From: Brevundimonas sp.
Lineage (GTDB): Bacteria > Pseudomonadota > Alphaproteobacteria > Caulobacterales > Caulobacteraceae
Reading direction: 5' to 3'
Length of the DNA: 64,000 nucleotides
Assembly: GCA_027531145.1 (NCBI GenBank)
Contig: JAPZRF010000015.1
Span: 62,001 to 126,000, forward strand
A program made the translations under genes and the position numbers. Of this stretch, positions 1 through 7,777 are shown one piece after another. How positions within the stretch are numbered: position 1 is the stretch's first letter; each line of letters opens with the position of its first letter. The notes beneath the pieces were generated by a model that did no database searches, was not told the DNA's origin, and saw only the letters and a program-made list of their open reading frames with translations.

Positions 1-115
1 GACCCTGACCATCGGCGTGTTCACCTCGGTGTTCTCGGCGGTGCTCGTTGCCCAGGTCCTGCTGGCCTACTGGCTACGGGTGAAGAAGCCCAAGACCCTG
101 CCGATCGCGGAGTGA
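1..115 (+). CDS. secD: SecD, C-terminal end (partial)
   Basis: Only the last 37 residues are in the window; the gene begins upstream of base 1. The readable frame starts at base 2 and ends with TGA at 113-115. It encodes a hydrophobic helix (motif VFTSVFSAVLVAQVLLAYW) followed by a short basic tail, as at the end of the sixth membrane segment of SecD. SecD works with SecF in the inner membrane, using the proton gradient to pull exported proteins through SecYEG. The identification rests mainly on the immediately following secF, whose start overlaps this stop as TGATG, so the two are translationally coupled. Confidence 0.85.
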   Translation, partial: TLTIGVFTSVFSAVLVAQVLLAYWLRVKKPKTLPIAE

Positions 116-1083
116 TGTCGATGTCGTGGTGGCCCCTCATCAAGACCCTCCCGGTCAAGACCAACTTCCGCTTCGTGCGCTTCGCCCGGCTGTTCGGCCT
201 CTTGTCCGTGCTGCTGTGCGCGGCCTCGCTGATCGGCGTCTTCTATCCCGGCCTGAACCTCGGCATCGACTTCCGCGGCGGTGCGGCCATGGAGATGACC
301 CGGCCCGGCGGCCAGGCGCTCGACCTCGGGGCCGTGCGCGGTGCGGTCGATGACCTCGGCCTCGGCGACGTCCAGGTGCAGGGCATCGACAGCGACTCCG
401 GTGCCATCGTGCGTTTCCAGATCCCCGAGGGCACGGCCCAGGCCGATACGGTCAACCGCGTGCAGGTGGCGATCACCGGGGCCGTACCGGATGCCCGCTT
501 CTCGGGCACCAGCGTGGTCGGCTCCAAGGTCTCGGGCGAACTGCTGACCGCAGGCGTGCTCGCGCTCGTCGTGGCCGTGATCCTGATGTTCCTCTACATC
601 GCCTTCCGCTTCCCCTGGCAGTTCGGCCTCGGCGCGGTGTTCGGCCTGGTCCACGACGTGGTGCTGGTGTTCGGCCTGATGGTGCTGATGCGGCTCGAGT
701 TCAGCCTGAACAGCGTCGCGGCGATCCTGACCGTGATCGGCTATTCGATGAACGACACCGTCGTGGTGTTCGACCGCCTGCGCGAGAACCTGCGCAAGTA
801 CAAGACCTTGCCGCTGGCCGACATCATCGACCTGTCGGTCAACGAGACCCTGTCGCGGACCATCATCACCGGCATCACGGCGGTCATGGTGCTGGCGGCG
901 CTGGCAGTGCTCGGTGGCCCGGCCCTGTTCGCCTTCTCCATCGCCCTGATGTTCGGCATCATCATCGGCACCTACTCGTCGGTTTACATCGCCGCGCCGG
1001 TGATCCTGGTCTGGGGCGTCAAGCGCGGCGAGTCGGCCGAGGACGCCCAGCCGGTGGTGCTCGGCCCGGCCAGCCGGCCCTGA
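115..1083 (+). CDS. secF: Protein translocase subunit SecF
   Basis: This is a 322-residue inner-membrane protein that partners SecD in proton-driven protein export. A first membrane helix lies around residues 25-44 and is followed by the SecD/SecF signature GIDFRGG at about 50-56. A periplasmic domain runs to about residue 140. A five-helix block then follows, including the conserved VIGYSMNDTVVVFDR stretch near 208-221. The ATG at 115 overlaps the secD stop; GTG at 112 and ATG at 121 are possible alternatives. Length is normal for the family. A copy of the palindromic repeat family sits directly downstream. Confidence 0.96.
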   Translation: MSMSWWPLIKTLPVKTNFRFVRFARLFGLLSVLLCAASLIGVFYPGLNLGIDFRGGAAMEMTRPGGQALDLGAVRGAVDDLGLGDVQVQGIDSDSGAIVRFQIPEGTAQADTVNRVQVAITGAVPDARFSGTSVVGSKVSGELLTAGVLALVVAVILMFLYIAFRFPWQFGLGAVFGLVHDVVLVFGLMVLMRLEFSLNSVAAILTVIGYSMNDTVVVFDRLRENLRKYKTLPLADIIDLSVNETLSRTIITGITAVMVLAALAVLGGPALFAFSIALMFGIIIGTYSSVYIAAPVILVWGVKRGESAEDAQPVVLGPASRP

Positions 1084-1096
1084 GGCTGCGCGGACC

Positions 1097-1224
1097 TCCT
1101 CCTCCGCAGGGGGAGGGGGACTGCCGAAGGCGGTGGAGGGGGGGCTGTACGTCCCCATGCCGCTTCGCCCCCCTCCGGCACGGCGCTCGCGCGCCGCCCC
1201 GCCTCCCCTTGTGTGGGGGAGGAG
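1097..1224. repeat. Palindromic intergenic repeat, copy A
   Basis: Copy A of a GC-rich imperfect palindrome found six times here. One arm reads CCTCC, spacer, GGGGGAGGGGGACTGCCGAAG, and GGTGGAGGGGG (written in parts). The other arm is the degenerate reverse complement and ends in GTGTGGGGGAGGAG. It lies between secF and the next gene and could fold into a long hairpin after secF. No flanking direct repeat was seen for this copy. Confidence 0.75.
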
Positions 1225-1309
1225 CGTTTGCCTCGCCGTCCACCCTTCTCCCCGGGCCGGGAACCGGCTAATCGGGCGGGCATGACAGACGCCTTGGGAG
1301 GGGCGAGAC

Positions 1310-1927
1310 ATGGCCGGACTACTGACCAACTTCAGGAATACCCTGCTGCTCAGCCTCGTGCTGGCGGGGGTGATGATCTACGCCTTCGGCGCTGCCTACG
1401 GCGGTTTCGACGTGATCTTCTGGCAGGCGACGTTCCGCTGGATCCACGTCGTGCTCGGCATCCTGTGGATCGGGCTGCTGTACTATTTCAACTTCGTGCA
1501 GATCCGGGTCATGCCGGCCGTGCCCGCCGAGCTGAAGCCGGCGGTGACGCGCTACATCGCGCCTGAGGCCCTGTTCTGGTTCCGTTGGGCGGCGCTGGGC
1601 ACGGTGCTGGCCGGGTTCGCCCTCATGGCTACCCGCGGCCACGCCTATTCGGCCGAGGCGCTCAGTTTCGGCTTCGCCGCCGGCTACGGGCCCGAGGACC
1701 GCGGGTTCACCCTGCTGGGTGTCGGTATCTGGCTGGCCATCGTCATGTTCCTCAACGTCTGGGGCGTGATCTGGCCGAACCAGAAGCGCGCCCTTGGCAT
1801 CGTCGTGGTCGATGATGACAAGAAGGCCCACGCTGCCCGCGTCGCCATGCTGGGCAGCCGCATTAACCTGCTGCTCAGCCTGCCGATGCTGACCTCCATG
1901 GCCATGTACCAGACGCTCCTTGGCTGA
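1310..1927 (+). CDS. Urate oxidase N-terminal-type membrane protein (cytochrome-less)
   Basis: This 205-residue membrane protein matches the membrane domain of the PuuD-type urate hydroxylase family (Urate_ox_N), recognisable by the segment WIHVVLGILWIGLLYYFNF around residues 44-62. About five hydrophobic helices are visible (near 10-28, 44-63, 87-108, 133-155 and 185-203). Full-length PuuD proteins carry a C-terminal cytochrome c domain; none is present here, since no CXXCH motif occurs. A role in urate oxidation is therefore not assured, and no purine genes are adjacent. The ATG at 1310 has a good GGAGGGG ribosome site. The stop overlaps the next gene by 8 bp. Confidence 0.75.
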   Translation: MAGLLTNFRNTLLLSLVLAGVMIYAFGAAYGGFDVIFWQATFRWIHVVLGILWIGLLYYFNFVQIRVMPAVPAELKPAVTRYIAPEALFWFRWAALGTVLAGFALMATRGHAYSAEALSFGFAAGYGPEDRGFTLLGVGIWLAIVMFLNVWGVIWPNQKRALGIVVVDDDKKAHAARVAMLGSRINLLLSLPMLTSMAMYQTLLG

Positions 1928-2546
1928 GGCCGACCTCGACGCACAGGTCCGCGCGGCCGATCCCGACCGCTGGCTGTCCAGCCGGCTGGTCGCCGACCCC
2001 GCCTTGCGTGCGGACCTGATCGCCCTCTACGCCTTCGAGGCGGCGCTTTCCGCCATCCCCAAGCGCGTGACCCAGCCCCTGCTGGCGGAGATGCGCTTCA
2101 CCTGGTGGGCGGAGCAGCTGGACGGGGTGTTCGCGGGGGAACCGCGGAAGGGGCATCCGGTTCTGGAGGCGCTGGCGGCGGCCGTGGCCGGCCGCGGGCT
2201 GCAGCGGGCCCCGCTTGAAGCCCTGATCGACGCTCACCTCGACCGCGCCCATGGCCGTTCACACGATCTCGAAGCCCTGTTCACCGGCCCTGCGGTTGAG
2301 GCGGCTCGGCTGCTCGGCGTGCCGGAGCCCGAACTCGCCGCCCCGGCCGGACGGCTTTGGGGCCTGATCCAGACGGGTCAGTTCGAGGCGGCGAGGGCCC
2401 TGCGCCCGGAGGCCAATCGCGTCCTGAAGCGTCTGCCGGCCGCCGCCTTCCCCGCCCTGGCCCACGCCGCCCTGATCGACCGCGACGCCCCCGAGCCGGT
2501 GAAGCGCCTGCGCCTCGTCTGGGCCAGCCTGAGGGGCCGGGTCTAG
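1920..2546 (+). CDS. Squalene/phytoene synthase-like protein
   Basis: This 208-residue helical protein resembles the squalene/phytoene synthase fold (COG1562 type) around the motifs LIALYAFEAALSAIPKRV and MRFTWWAEQLD. True synthases carry two aspartate-rich DXXXD metal-binding motifs. I cannot see a convincing pair here, which suggests an assembly-factor-like or non-catalytic member similar in style to mitochondrial NDUFAF6. The start is TTG at 1920 inside the end of the preceding gene; no better ATG exists upstream of the conserved region. The last 45 codons recur as a decayed copy at about 3340-3518, beyond the metal transporter gene. Confidence 0.65.
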   Translation: MAEADLDAQVRAADPDRWLSSRLVADPALRADLIALYAFEAALSAIPKRVTQPLLAEMRFTWWAEQLDGVFAGEPRKGHPVLEALAAAVAGRGLQRAPLEALIDAHLDRAHGRSHDLEALFTGPAVEAARLLGVPEPELAAPAGRLWGLIQTGQFEAARALRPEANRVLKRLPAAAFPALAHAALIDRDAPEPVKRLRLVWASLRGRV

Positions 2547-2610
2547 CCGGCGTCGGCCTTGCCAGACCCCGGCAACAGGTGTTCCGTGGGGCAGAGCCGG
2601 GAGAAGGCCG

Positions 2611-3315
2611 ATGACACGCCTGAAGATCCACGCTGAACGCCACCGGGTGTCGCGCATCGGCTGGTTGCGCGCCGCCGTGCTCGGGGCCAATGACGGGCTG
2701 GTGTCGACCGCCAGCCTGGTTGCCGGGGTCGCTGCGGCAAACGCGGATCGCAGCGCCGTACTGATCGCCGGAATGGCCGGTCTGGCCGCCGGGGCCATGT
2801 CCATGGCGGCGGGCGAATACGTCTCGGTCAGTTCCCAGTCCGATACCGAGCAGGCGGACCTCGCGCGGGAAAGGGCTGAACTGGCCGACGATCGCGAAGC
2901 CGAGATCGAGGAGTTGGCGGGCATCTATGTGCAGCGCGGTGTCGAGCCGCAGCTGGCGCGAAAGGTGGCGCTGCAGCTGATGGAGACGGACGCCCTCAGT
3001 GCCCATGCCCGAGACGAGCTCGGCATTTCCGAGGTTTCGACGGCGCGGCCTGTGCAGGCCGCCATGACGTCGGCGGCGACCTTCGCGGCCGGTGCGGCGC
3101 TGCCGCTGCTGGTGGCGGGCCTCGCCCCGGAAGGGATGCTCCTGGCCTGGGTCGTGGCCTTCACCCTTGCGGGGCTGGCGGCGCTCGGCTTGCTGGGCGC
3201 GAAGGCAGGGGGCGCGCCCCTGGCCCGTTCGGCCGGACGCGTCCTTCTTTGGGGCGCATTGGCGATGGCGGTGACCGCAGCGATCGGCCGTTTGTTCGGA
3301 ACCGCCGTCGCCTGA
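2611..3315 (+). CDS. VIT1/CCC1-family metal ion transporter
   Basis: This 234-residue membrane protein belongs to the VIT1/CCC1 family of iron and manganese transporters. The N-terminal signature LGANDGLVSTASLVAGVA (near residues 25-42) and GAMSMAAGEYVSV (near 61-73) are characteristic. A charged cytoplasmic segment rich in Glu follows (about 80-120), where family members bind metal. Three more membrane helices follow near 148-232. It probably exports or detoxifies Fe2+ or Mn2+ across the inner membrane; substrate cannot be read from sequence. A GGAGAAGG ribosome site precedes the ATG. The gene lies between an intact copy and a fragment of the same upstream 3' end. Confidence 0.88.
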   Translation: MTRLKIHAERHRVSRIGWLRAAVLGANDGLVSTASLVAGVAAANADRSAVLIAGMAGLAAGAMSMAAGEYVSVSSQSDTEQADLARERAELADDREAEIEELAGIYVQRGVEPQLARKVALQLMETDALSAHARDELGISEVSTARPVQAAMTSAATFAAGAALPLLVAGLAPEGMLLAWVVAFTLAGLAALGLLGAKAGGAPLARSAGRVLLWGALAMAVTAAIGRLFGTAVA

Positions 3316-3339
3316 GGTGCCAACGCTCGGGCCCGTCGG

Positions 3340-3518
3340 CCGCCGCCGCCCGCGCCGGGCTGCCTGAGGCCATCCGGGCCCTGGCCGGCCTTCCGGTGGC
3401 GGCCTTTCCGGCGGTGGCTCACGCCGCGCTCATCGATCGGGAGGCACCGATGCTGGTCAAGCGCCTGCGCCTCGTAAGGGCCCACCTGAGGGAACGGATC
3501 TGGGTCGTGACGCTGTAA
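3340..3518 (+). pseudogene. Decayed duplicate of squalene/phytoene synthase-like 3' end
   Basis: Translation in this frame gives FPAVAHAALIDREAP followed by KRLRLVRAHLR. This is nearly the C-terminus of the protein encoded at 1920-2546 (FPALAHAALIDRDAP, KRLRLVWASLR). The nucleotide run AAGCGCCTGCGCCTCGT is identical in both. There is no start codon or N-terminal part, so this is a remnant. Its last residues diverge and the frame runs on to TAA at 3518. It marks a duplication or insertion event around the metal transporter gene. Confidence 0.8.
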
Positions 3519-3521
3519 ACC

Positions 3522-3552
3522 CGTCACCCTCGGGACAAGCCCGAGGGTGACG
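3522..3552. terminator. Perfect 13-bp hairpin between convergent genes
   Basis: CGTCACCCTCGGG is followed by the loop ACAAG and then the exact reverse complement CCCGAGGGTGACG. It sits between a plus-strand gene remnant and the 3' end of trmFO on the minus strand. No T-run follows on either side, so it may be a REP-like repeat or a bidirectional transcript-end hairpin and not a classic Rho-independent terminator. Confidence 0.6.
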
Positions 3553-3586
3553 ACAAACTGAAATCAAGCGGGATGTCTCGTTGGAC

Positions 3587-5005
3587 TCAGGGGTTCACAA
3601 CCTGGGCCGCGGCTCGCGCGGCCCCCCCTCCGCTCCACCGGTCCAGCGACGCCAGCGCGCGCAGGCTCATCAGCCGCTTCCTGGCCCGGCCGCGGTCCCT
3701 GGGCGGGATGCGCCGGCCGTCCTCGTCGATCCTGGGCGCCTCCAGCGGCGGCAGCAGGCCGTAGTTGACGTTCATCGGTTGGAACTTCGCCCCGTCCATG
3801 TGCCCGCCGGTGATGTGCTCGACCAGGGCGCCCAGCGCCGTGTCCGCCGGCGGCACCTCGATCGGCGCGCCGAGCCGTTCGGCGGCGGCGAGGCGTCCGG
3901 TCACCAGCCCCATGGCGGCGCTTTCGACGTAGCCCTCCACCCCCGTGACCTGGCCGGCGAAGCGCAGGCGGGGCATGGCCTTCATCCGCAGTTGGCGGTC
4001 CAGCAGCTTCGGCGAGTTGAGGAAGGTGTTGCGGTGCAGGCCGCCCAGACGGGCGAACTGGGCAGACTCCAGCCCGGGGATCATGCGGAACACCTCGGCC
4101 TGGGCACCGTGCTTCAGCTTGGTCTGGAAGCCGACCATGTTGAACAGGGTGCCGAGCGCATTGTCCTGGCGCAGCTGGACGATGGCGTGCGGCTTGACCG
4201 TCGGATTGCGCGGATCGGTCAGGCCGACCGGCTTCATCGGCCCGTGGCGCAGCGTCTCGCGACCGCGCTCGGCCATCACCTCGATCGGCAGGCAGCCGTC
4301 GAAGTAGGGGACGTTCTCCCATGCCTTGAACTCGGTCTTGGGTCCCGACAGCAGGGCGTCGATGAAGGCCTCGTACTGGTCCCGTGCCATCGGACAGTTG
4401 ACGTAGGCGGCGGCGTCGCCGCCCGGGCCGCCCTTGTCGTAGCGCGACTGGCGCCAGGCGATGTCGAAGTTGATCGTGTCGGCGTGCACGATCGGGGCGA
4501 TGGCGTCGAAGAAGCTGAGGCTCTCCTCGCCGGTCAGCTCCAGAATGGCGTCCGCCAGCGCGGGCGAGGTGAGCGGGCCGGTGGCCACGATCACGCTGTC
4601 CCAGTCGGCCGGGGGCAGGCCGGCGATCTCCTCGCGCACGACGGTGATCAGCGGATGGGCCTCGAGCCGGGCGGTGACGGCGGCGGAGAAGCCCTCGCGG
4701 TCGACCGCCAGCGCCCCGCCGGCCGGCACCTGGTGGGCGTCGCCGCAGGCCATGATGACGCTGTCCAGCCGGCGCATCTCGGCGTGCAGCAGGCCGACGG
4801 CGTTGTACTCCCAGTCATCCGACCGGAAGGAGTTGGAGCAGACCAGTTCGGCCAGGCCGTCGGTCTGGTGGGCGTCGGTCTTCACGCCGGGCACGCCGCG
4901 CATCTCGTGCAGGATCACCGGCACGCCTGTGCGGGCGATCTGCCAGGCGGCCTCGGAGCCGGCCAGGCCGCCGCCGATGACATGGATGGGGGAGGGGGTA
5001 CTCAT
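3587..5005 (-). CDS. trmFO: Methylenetetrahydrofolate-tRNA (uracil-5-)-methyltransferase TrmFO
   Basis: This 472-residue cytoplasmic flavoprotein makes 5-methyluridine at position 54 of tRNA, using methylenetetrahydrofolate as carbon donor and FADH2 as reductant. The N-terminal dinucleotide-binding motif is [16 protein letters not shown] (about residues 7-22). The family hallmarks [11 protein letters not shown] (near 53-63), [16 protein letters not shown] and [14 protein letters not shown] are all present. The two conserved cysteines lie in CSNSF and DGCLPIE. The ATG at 5005 is followed at once by the FAD-binding strand, so the start is secure. It converges with the VIT1 region and diverges from the membrane-protein cluster. 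Confidence 0.95.
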   Translation of the reverse strand: MSTPSPIHVIGGGLAGSEAAWQIARTGVPVILHEMRGVPGVKTDAHQTDGLAELVCSNSFRSDDWEYNAVGLLHAEMRRLDSVIMACGDAHQVPAGGALAVDREGFSAAVTARLEAHPLITVVREEIAGLPPADWDSVIVATGPLTSPALADAILELTGEESLSFFDAIAPIVHADTINFDIAWRQSRYDKGGPGGDAAAYVNCPMARDQYEAFIDALLSGPKTEFKAWENVPYFDGCLPIEVMAERGRETLRHGPMKPVGLTDPRNPTVKPHAIVQLRQDNALGTLFNMVGFQTKLKHGAQAEVFRMIPGLESAQFARLGGLHRNTFLNSPKLLDRQLRMKAMPRLRFAGQVTGVEGYVESAAMGLVTGRLAAAERLGAPIEVPPADTALGALVEHITGGHMDGAKFQPMNVNYGLLPPLEAPRIDEDGRRIPPRDRGRARKRLMSLRALASLDRWSGGGAARAAAQVVNP

Positions 5006-5099
5006 CGCGGCTTTCTAGTCACGTCGGCCCGCCGCGTCACGGCCGGTCTGGTCGCAGGCCGGCGGTCGGGGTAAGGATCAGTCGGTATCGGGAGGGGGC

Positions 5100-5924
5100 A
5101 TGACCCGACGAGCGGGAAACGCACGTGCCGACGGGCGGCGGCTGGATCTGGGCGCGGCCCTCAGGGCCGGCTTGACGACCATGCCACGCATGTACGGCGA
5201 GGCTTGGGGCGCGCTGGCCTTCTGCGTCGTGGCAGGGGTCCTGCCGGTGCTGGCACCCCTCCCCGGGGCGGCGGCCGGGGTGGCCGTCTTGTTCCAGGGA
5301 CTGGCGGTGCTGATCGCCTGGGGCGCCCTGACCCGGATCAGCCTGACCCGCGACCTCGGCGGTGCCCAGGCGCTGGGCCTTGGCCCGGCCGGGCTTCAGC
5401 TGGGTGCCGGCGAGGGCCGAATTGTCGCCGCCCTGCTGCTCAATCTGATCTTCCTCGCCATCCTGGCCACAGTCACCACCCTGCTGCTGCTCGGCGTCGC
5501 CGGGGCCTCGGACCTCGACGCCGAGGCCATCGCCGCGCGCGACTGGGCCGCCGCCGGGACGCCGCTGCAGCTGGCGGTGGTTGGCGCGGTCGCCCTCATC
5601 GCTCTAGGCGTACCCCTGCTGTTCGCCGTGCGCCTGTCGCTGTTCGCCCATGCCAGCCTCGGCCGCGGCCAGGTGGTTTCGCTGAACACTCTCGGGGTGG
5701 CGGAAGGCAGCTTCTGGCCGCTGCTCCTGCTGCTGATCGTGGTCGCCCTGCCCAGGATCGCCCTTGCGGCCCTGTCGGCGCAGGGCGTGCTGACCGGCGC
5801 GGCGGGGCAGATCGCCGGGGTGCTGGTTCTGGTCCTCGTGCAGGTGCCGTTCGCCGCCGGGGCCATGGGCGAGGCCTATCGCCGCCTGGAGTACTGGACA
5901 CCGGGGATGGAGAGGTCGACATGA
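5100..5924 (+). CDS. Multi-pass membrane protein of unknown function (cluster member 1)
   Basis: This 274-residue protein has about six hydrophobic segments (around 38-56, 62-80, 108-132, 152-176, 205-222 and 232-252). I do not recognise a family. It shares a layout with the next two proteins: a basic N-terminus, a loop motif of the type (E/T/R)GxxWPLL (here AEGSFWPLL near 200-208) and an ending in which alternating helices precede a soluble tail. The ATG at 5100 follows a GGGAGGGGG ribosome site. The stop overlaps the next start (ATGA), so the genes are co-translated. Confidence 0.6.
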   Translation: MTRRAGNARADGRRLDLGAALRAGLTTMPRMYGEAWGALAFCVVAGVLPVLAPLPGAAAGVAVLFQGLAVLIAWGALTRISLTRDLGGAQALGLGPAGLQLGAGEGRIVAALLLNLIFLAILATVTTLLLLGVAGASDLDAEAIAARDWAAAGTPLQLAVVGAVALIALGVPLLFAVRLSLFAHASLGRGQVVSLNTLGVAEGSFWPLLLLLIVVALPRIALAALSAQGVLTGAAGQIAGVLVLVLVQVPFAAGAMGEAYRRLEYWTPGMERST

Positions 5925-6847
5925 GCCGCCGCCCCGATTTCGATTTCAGCCGTGCTCTGGAGGCACCCTTCCGGCTGATGCGCCGGCCCCTGACCCTGAT
6001 GGCCTGGGGCGCGATCATCTGGCTGCCGTTCCTGTTCGTCATCCCCTTCCTCGGCCAGTTCTTCCCGCTGCCGGTGGATGGCGTGGATGTCGAGGTCTGG
6101 ATGGAGCAGAACCTCGAGGGCTGGCTGGCCGCCCAGCTTTACAGCCAGTTGGCCAGCTGGCTGCAGATCTTCCTCGGCATCCTGGTGGCCGCCTGGGCCA
6201 CCCGCGTGACCCTGACCCCGCGCTCCCGAGGCTTCGCCATCGGCATGGACGAGTTGCGCTACGGCCTGACCGTGATCGTGCTCGCGATCGCGTTTGTCGT
6301 GCTGCTGGTCGCCCTGACACTGATCGGCATCGCGGCCGGCGCAGCGGTCTGGACGGCTGGAGAGGACGTGCGCGGCGGGGTCATCGGCCTGTACATCCTC
6401 GCTGCCACGGCGCTGGTGGTCTGGTTGGCCCTGCGCACCTGCCTGATCGCGCCGATGAGCATGGCCACCAGGGAGTTCGCTGTCGGTGCCGGGTGGCGCG
6501 CGACCGGCGGGCGGGTGTGGAAGCTGCTCGGCCTGATCATTCTGGTGTGGTTGCTCACCGTCGTCGTCACCCTGTCCGCCTATGCCGTCATCGCCTTGCT
6601 GGGCGGTGCCGTGTTTTTCGGCCTCGGCGGGCGGATCGACTTCGGTGCCGAGACGCCGGTGCAGGTCACGCAGGACTGGATGCCGCTGCTTGCGGCTGCG
6701 GGGGCCGTGGTGCTGCCGGTGCTCTATCTGACCGGCCTCAGCCAGGTGTTCGGCATCGCCCCGTTGGCCTCGGCCGCCGCCGATCTGGCACCCTTGCAGC
6801 GGGAAACGGGTGACGCGCCCCCGGCGAGTTCGCTAGACTCCCTGTAA
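5921..6847 (+). CDS. Multi-pass membrane protein of unknown function (cluster member 2)
   Basis: This 308-residue protein has about six membrane helices. The ATG at 5921 overlaps the preceding stop, which decides the start even though the frame is open far upstream. The sequence FAIGMDELRYGLTVIVL closely parallels YMRVGMDELRVLGVTLVL in the next protein. GGRVWKLLGLI parallels GRFWPLLGMA. The shared GMDELR motif at the membrane boundary marks the two as paralogues. The N-terminal stretch ALEAPFRLMRRPLTLM suggests an amphipathic helix before the first membrane span. No enzymatic motif is visible. Confidence 0.6.
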   Translation: MSRRPDFDFSRALEAPFRLMRRPLTLMAWGAIIWLPFLFVIPFLGQFFPLPVDGVDVEVWMEQNLEGWLAAQLYSQLASWLQIFLGILVAAWATRVTLTPRSRGFAIGMDELRYGLTVIVLAIAFVVLLVALTLIGIAAGAAVWTAGEDVRGGVIGLYILAATALVVWLALRTCLIAPMSMATREFAVGAGWRATGGRVWKLLGLIILVWLLTVVVTLSAYAVIALLGGAVFFGLGGRIDFGAETPVQVTQDWMPLLAAAGAVVLPVLYLTGLSQVFGIAPLASAAADLAPLQRETGDAPPASSLDSL

Positions 6848-6867
6848 CTCCTTGCCGAGGGACCGCC

Positions 6868-7749
6868 ATGAGCTTCTCTGCCACCGACTCCGCCTTCGAG
6901 GGCTTCCGCCTGACCCGCCGCGCGCCCGTCGCCGTGGGACTCTGGGCCTTGCTCTATGTGCTGCTGATGCTCGCGACCCTCGGCCTGATGGGGCCGTCGC
7001 TGGCCTCGCTGATGGCCGAGGTGGCGCGGCTTGAAGGCATGGCGTCGCCGCAGCCCGAGGACCTCCAGGGCGTCGGCATGCTCTACGCTACGCTGATCGC
7101 GACCGTACTGCCGCTGTCGCTGGCAGTGACGGCGGTGCTCGCCGCGGCTGTGGCCCGGGCGGTGCTGCAGCCGACCGGGTCCGCCTTCGGCTACATGCGC
7201 GTCGGGATGGACGAGCTCCGCGTGCTGGGCGTCACGCTCGTGCTGTTTGTCGTGTTCGCCATCGCCTGGACGTTGCCGTTCGTGCTGGTCGGCGTCATCG
7301 GCGGGGTGGCCACGGCCTCGGGGCAGGGCTGGCTGTGGCTCGTCGCCGTCCTGCTCGGTCTGGCCGGTGTGGCCGGCGTGATCTGGCTGCTGGTGCGGTT
7401 GAGCCTCGCAGTGCCGCTGGTGGTGGCCGAGCGTCGCTTCGCGCCCTTCGACTCCTTCGCCCTGACCAAGGGACGCTTCTGGCCGCTGCTGGGCATGGCG
7501 GTCATCTCGGTCGTCATGGCCATGATCGTCGGCCTGCTGGGCAGCATCGTCGTCATGCCGGTGACGCTCATGACGGGCGGACTGGAGCGCCTGGCCGGCT
7601 TCGAGGGAGCCAGCATGGCGGAGCTGCTGCAGGGGGCCGCCCCGGCCCTGATTGCCTTCGGGGTGATCAACGGCGTACTGTCGTCCCTGCAGCTGGCCAT
7701 CATGTACGCGCCCTTCAGCGCCGCCTACCGCGACCTCAAGGCCGGCTGA
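6868..7749 (+). CDS. Multi-pass membrane protein of unknown function (cluster member 3)
   Basis: This 293-residue protein has about six membrane helices and starts 20 bp after the preceding stop. It carries the GMDELR motif (near residue 112) and the TKGRFWPLLGM segment (near 204) shared with its neighbour, so this is a tandem paralogue. The N-terminal FEGFRLTRRAPVAVGLW resembles the amphipathic start of the previous protein. Function is unknown. Conserved position beside a CPBP protease suggests envelope biogenesis or integrity, but that is inference. Confidence 0.6.
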   Translation: MSFSATDSAFEGFRLTRRAPVAVGLWALLYVLLMLATLGLMGPSLASLMAEVARLEGMASPQPEDLQGVGMLYATLIATVLPLSLAVTAVLAAAVARAVLQPTGSAFGYMRVGMDELRVLGVTLVLFVVFAIAWTLPFVLVGVIGGVATASGQGWLWLVAVLLGLAGVAGVIWLLVRLSLAVPLVVAERRFAPFDSFALTKGRFWPLLGMAVISVVMAMIVGLLGSIVVMPVTLMTGGLERLAGFEGASMAELLQGAAPALIAFGVINGVLSSLQLAIMYAPFSAAYRDLKAG

Positions 7750-7777
7750 GCGCCTCGGTCACCACGGGAGCCAGGAA

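Noticed and set aside
3581..5074. A 497-codon plus-strand frame
   Set aside because: Exactly opposite trmFO, which has all family motifs.
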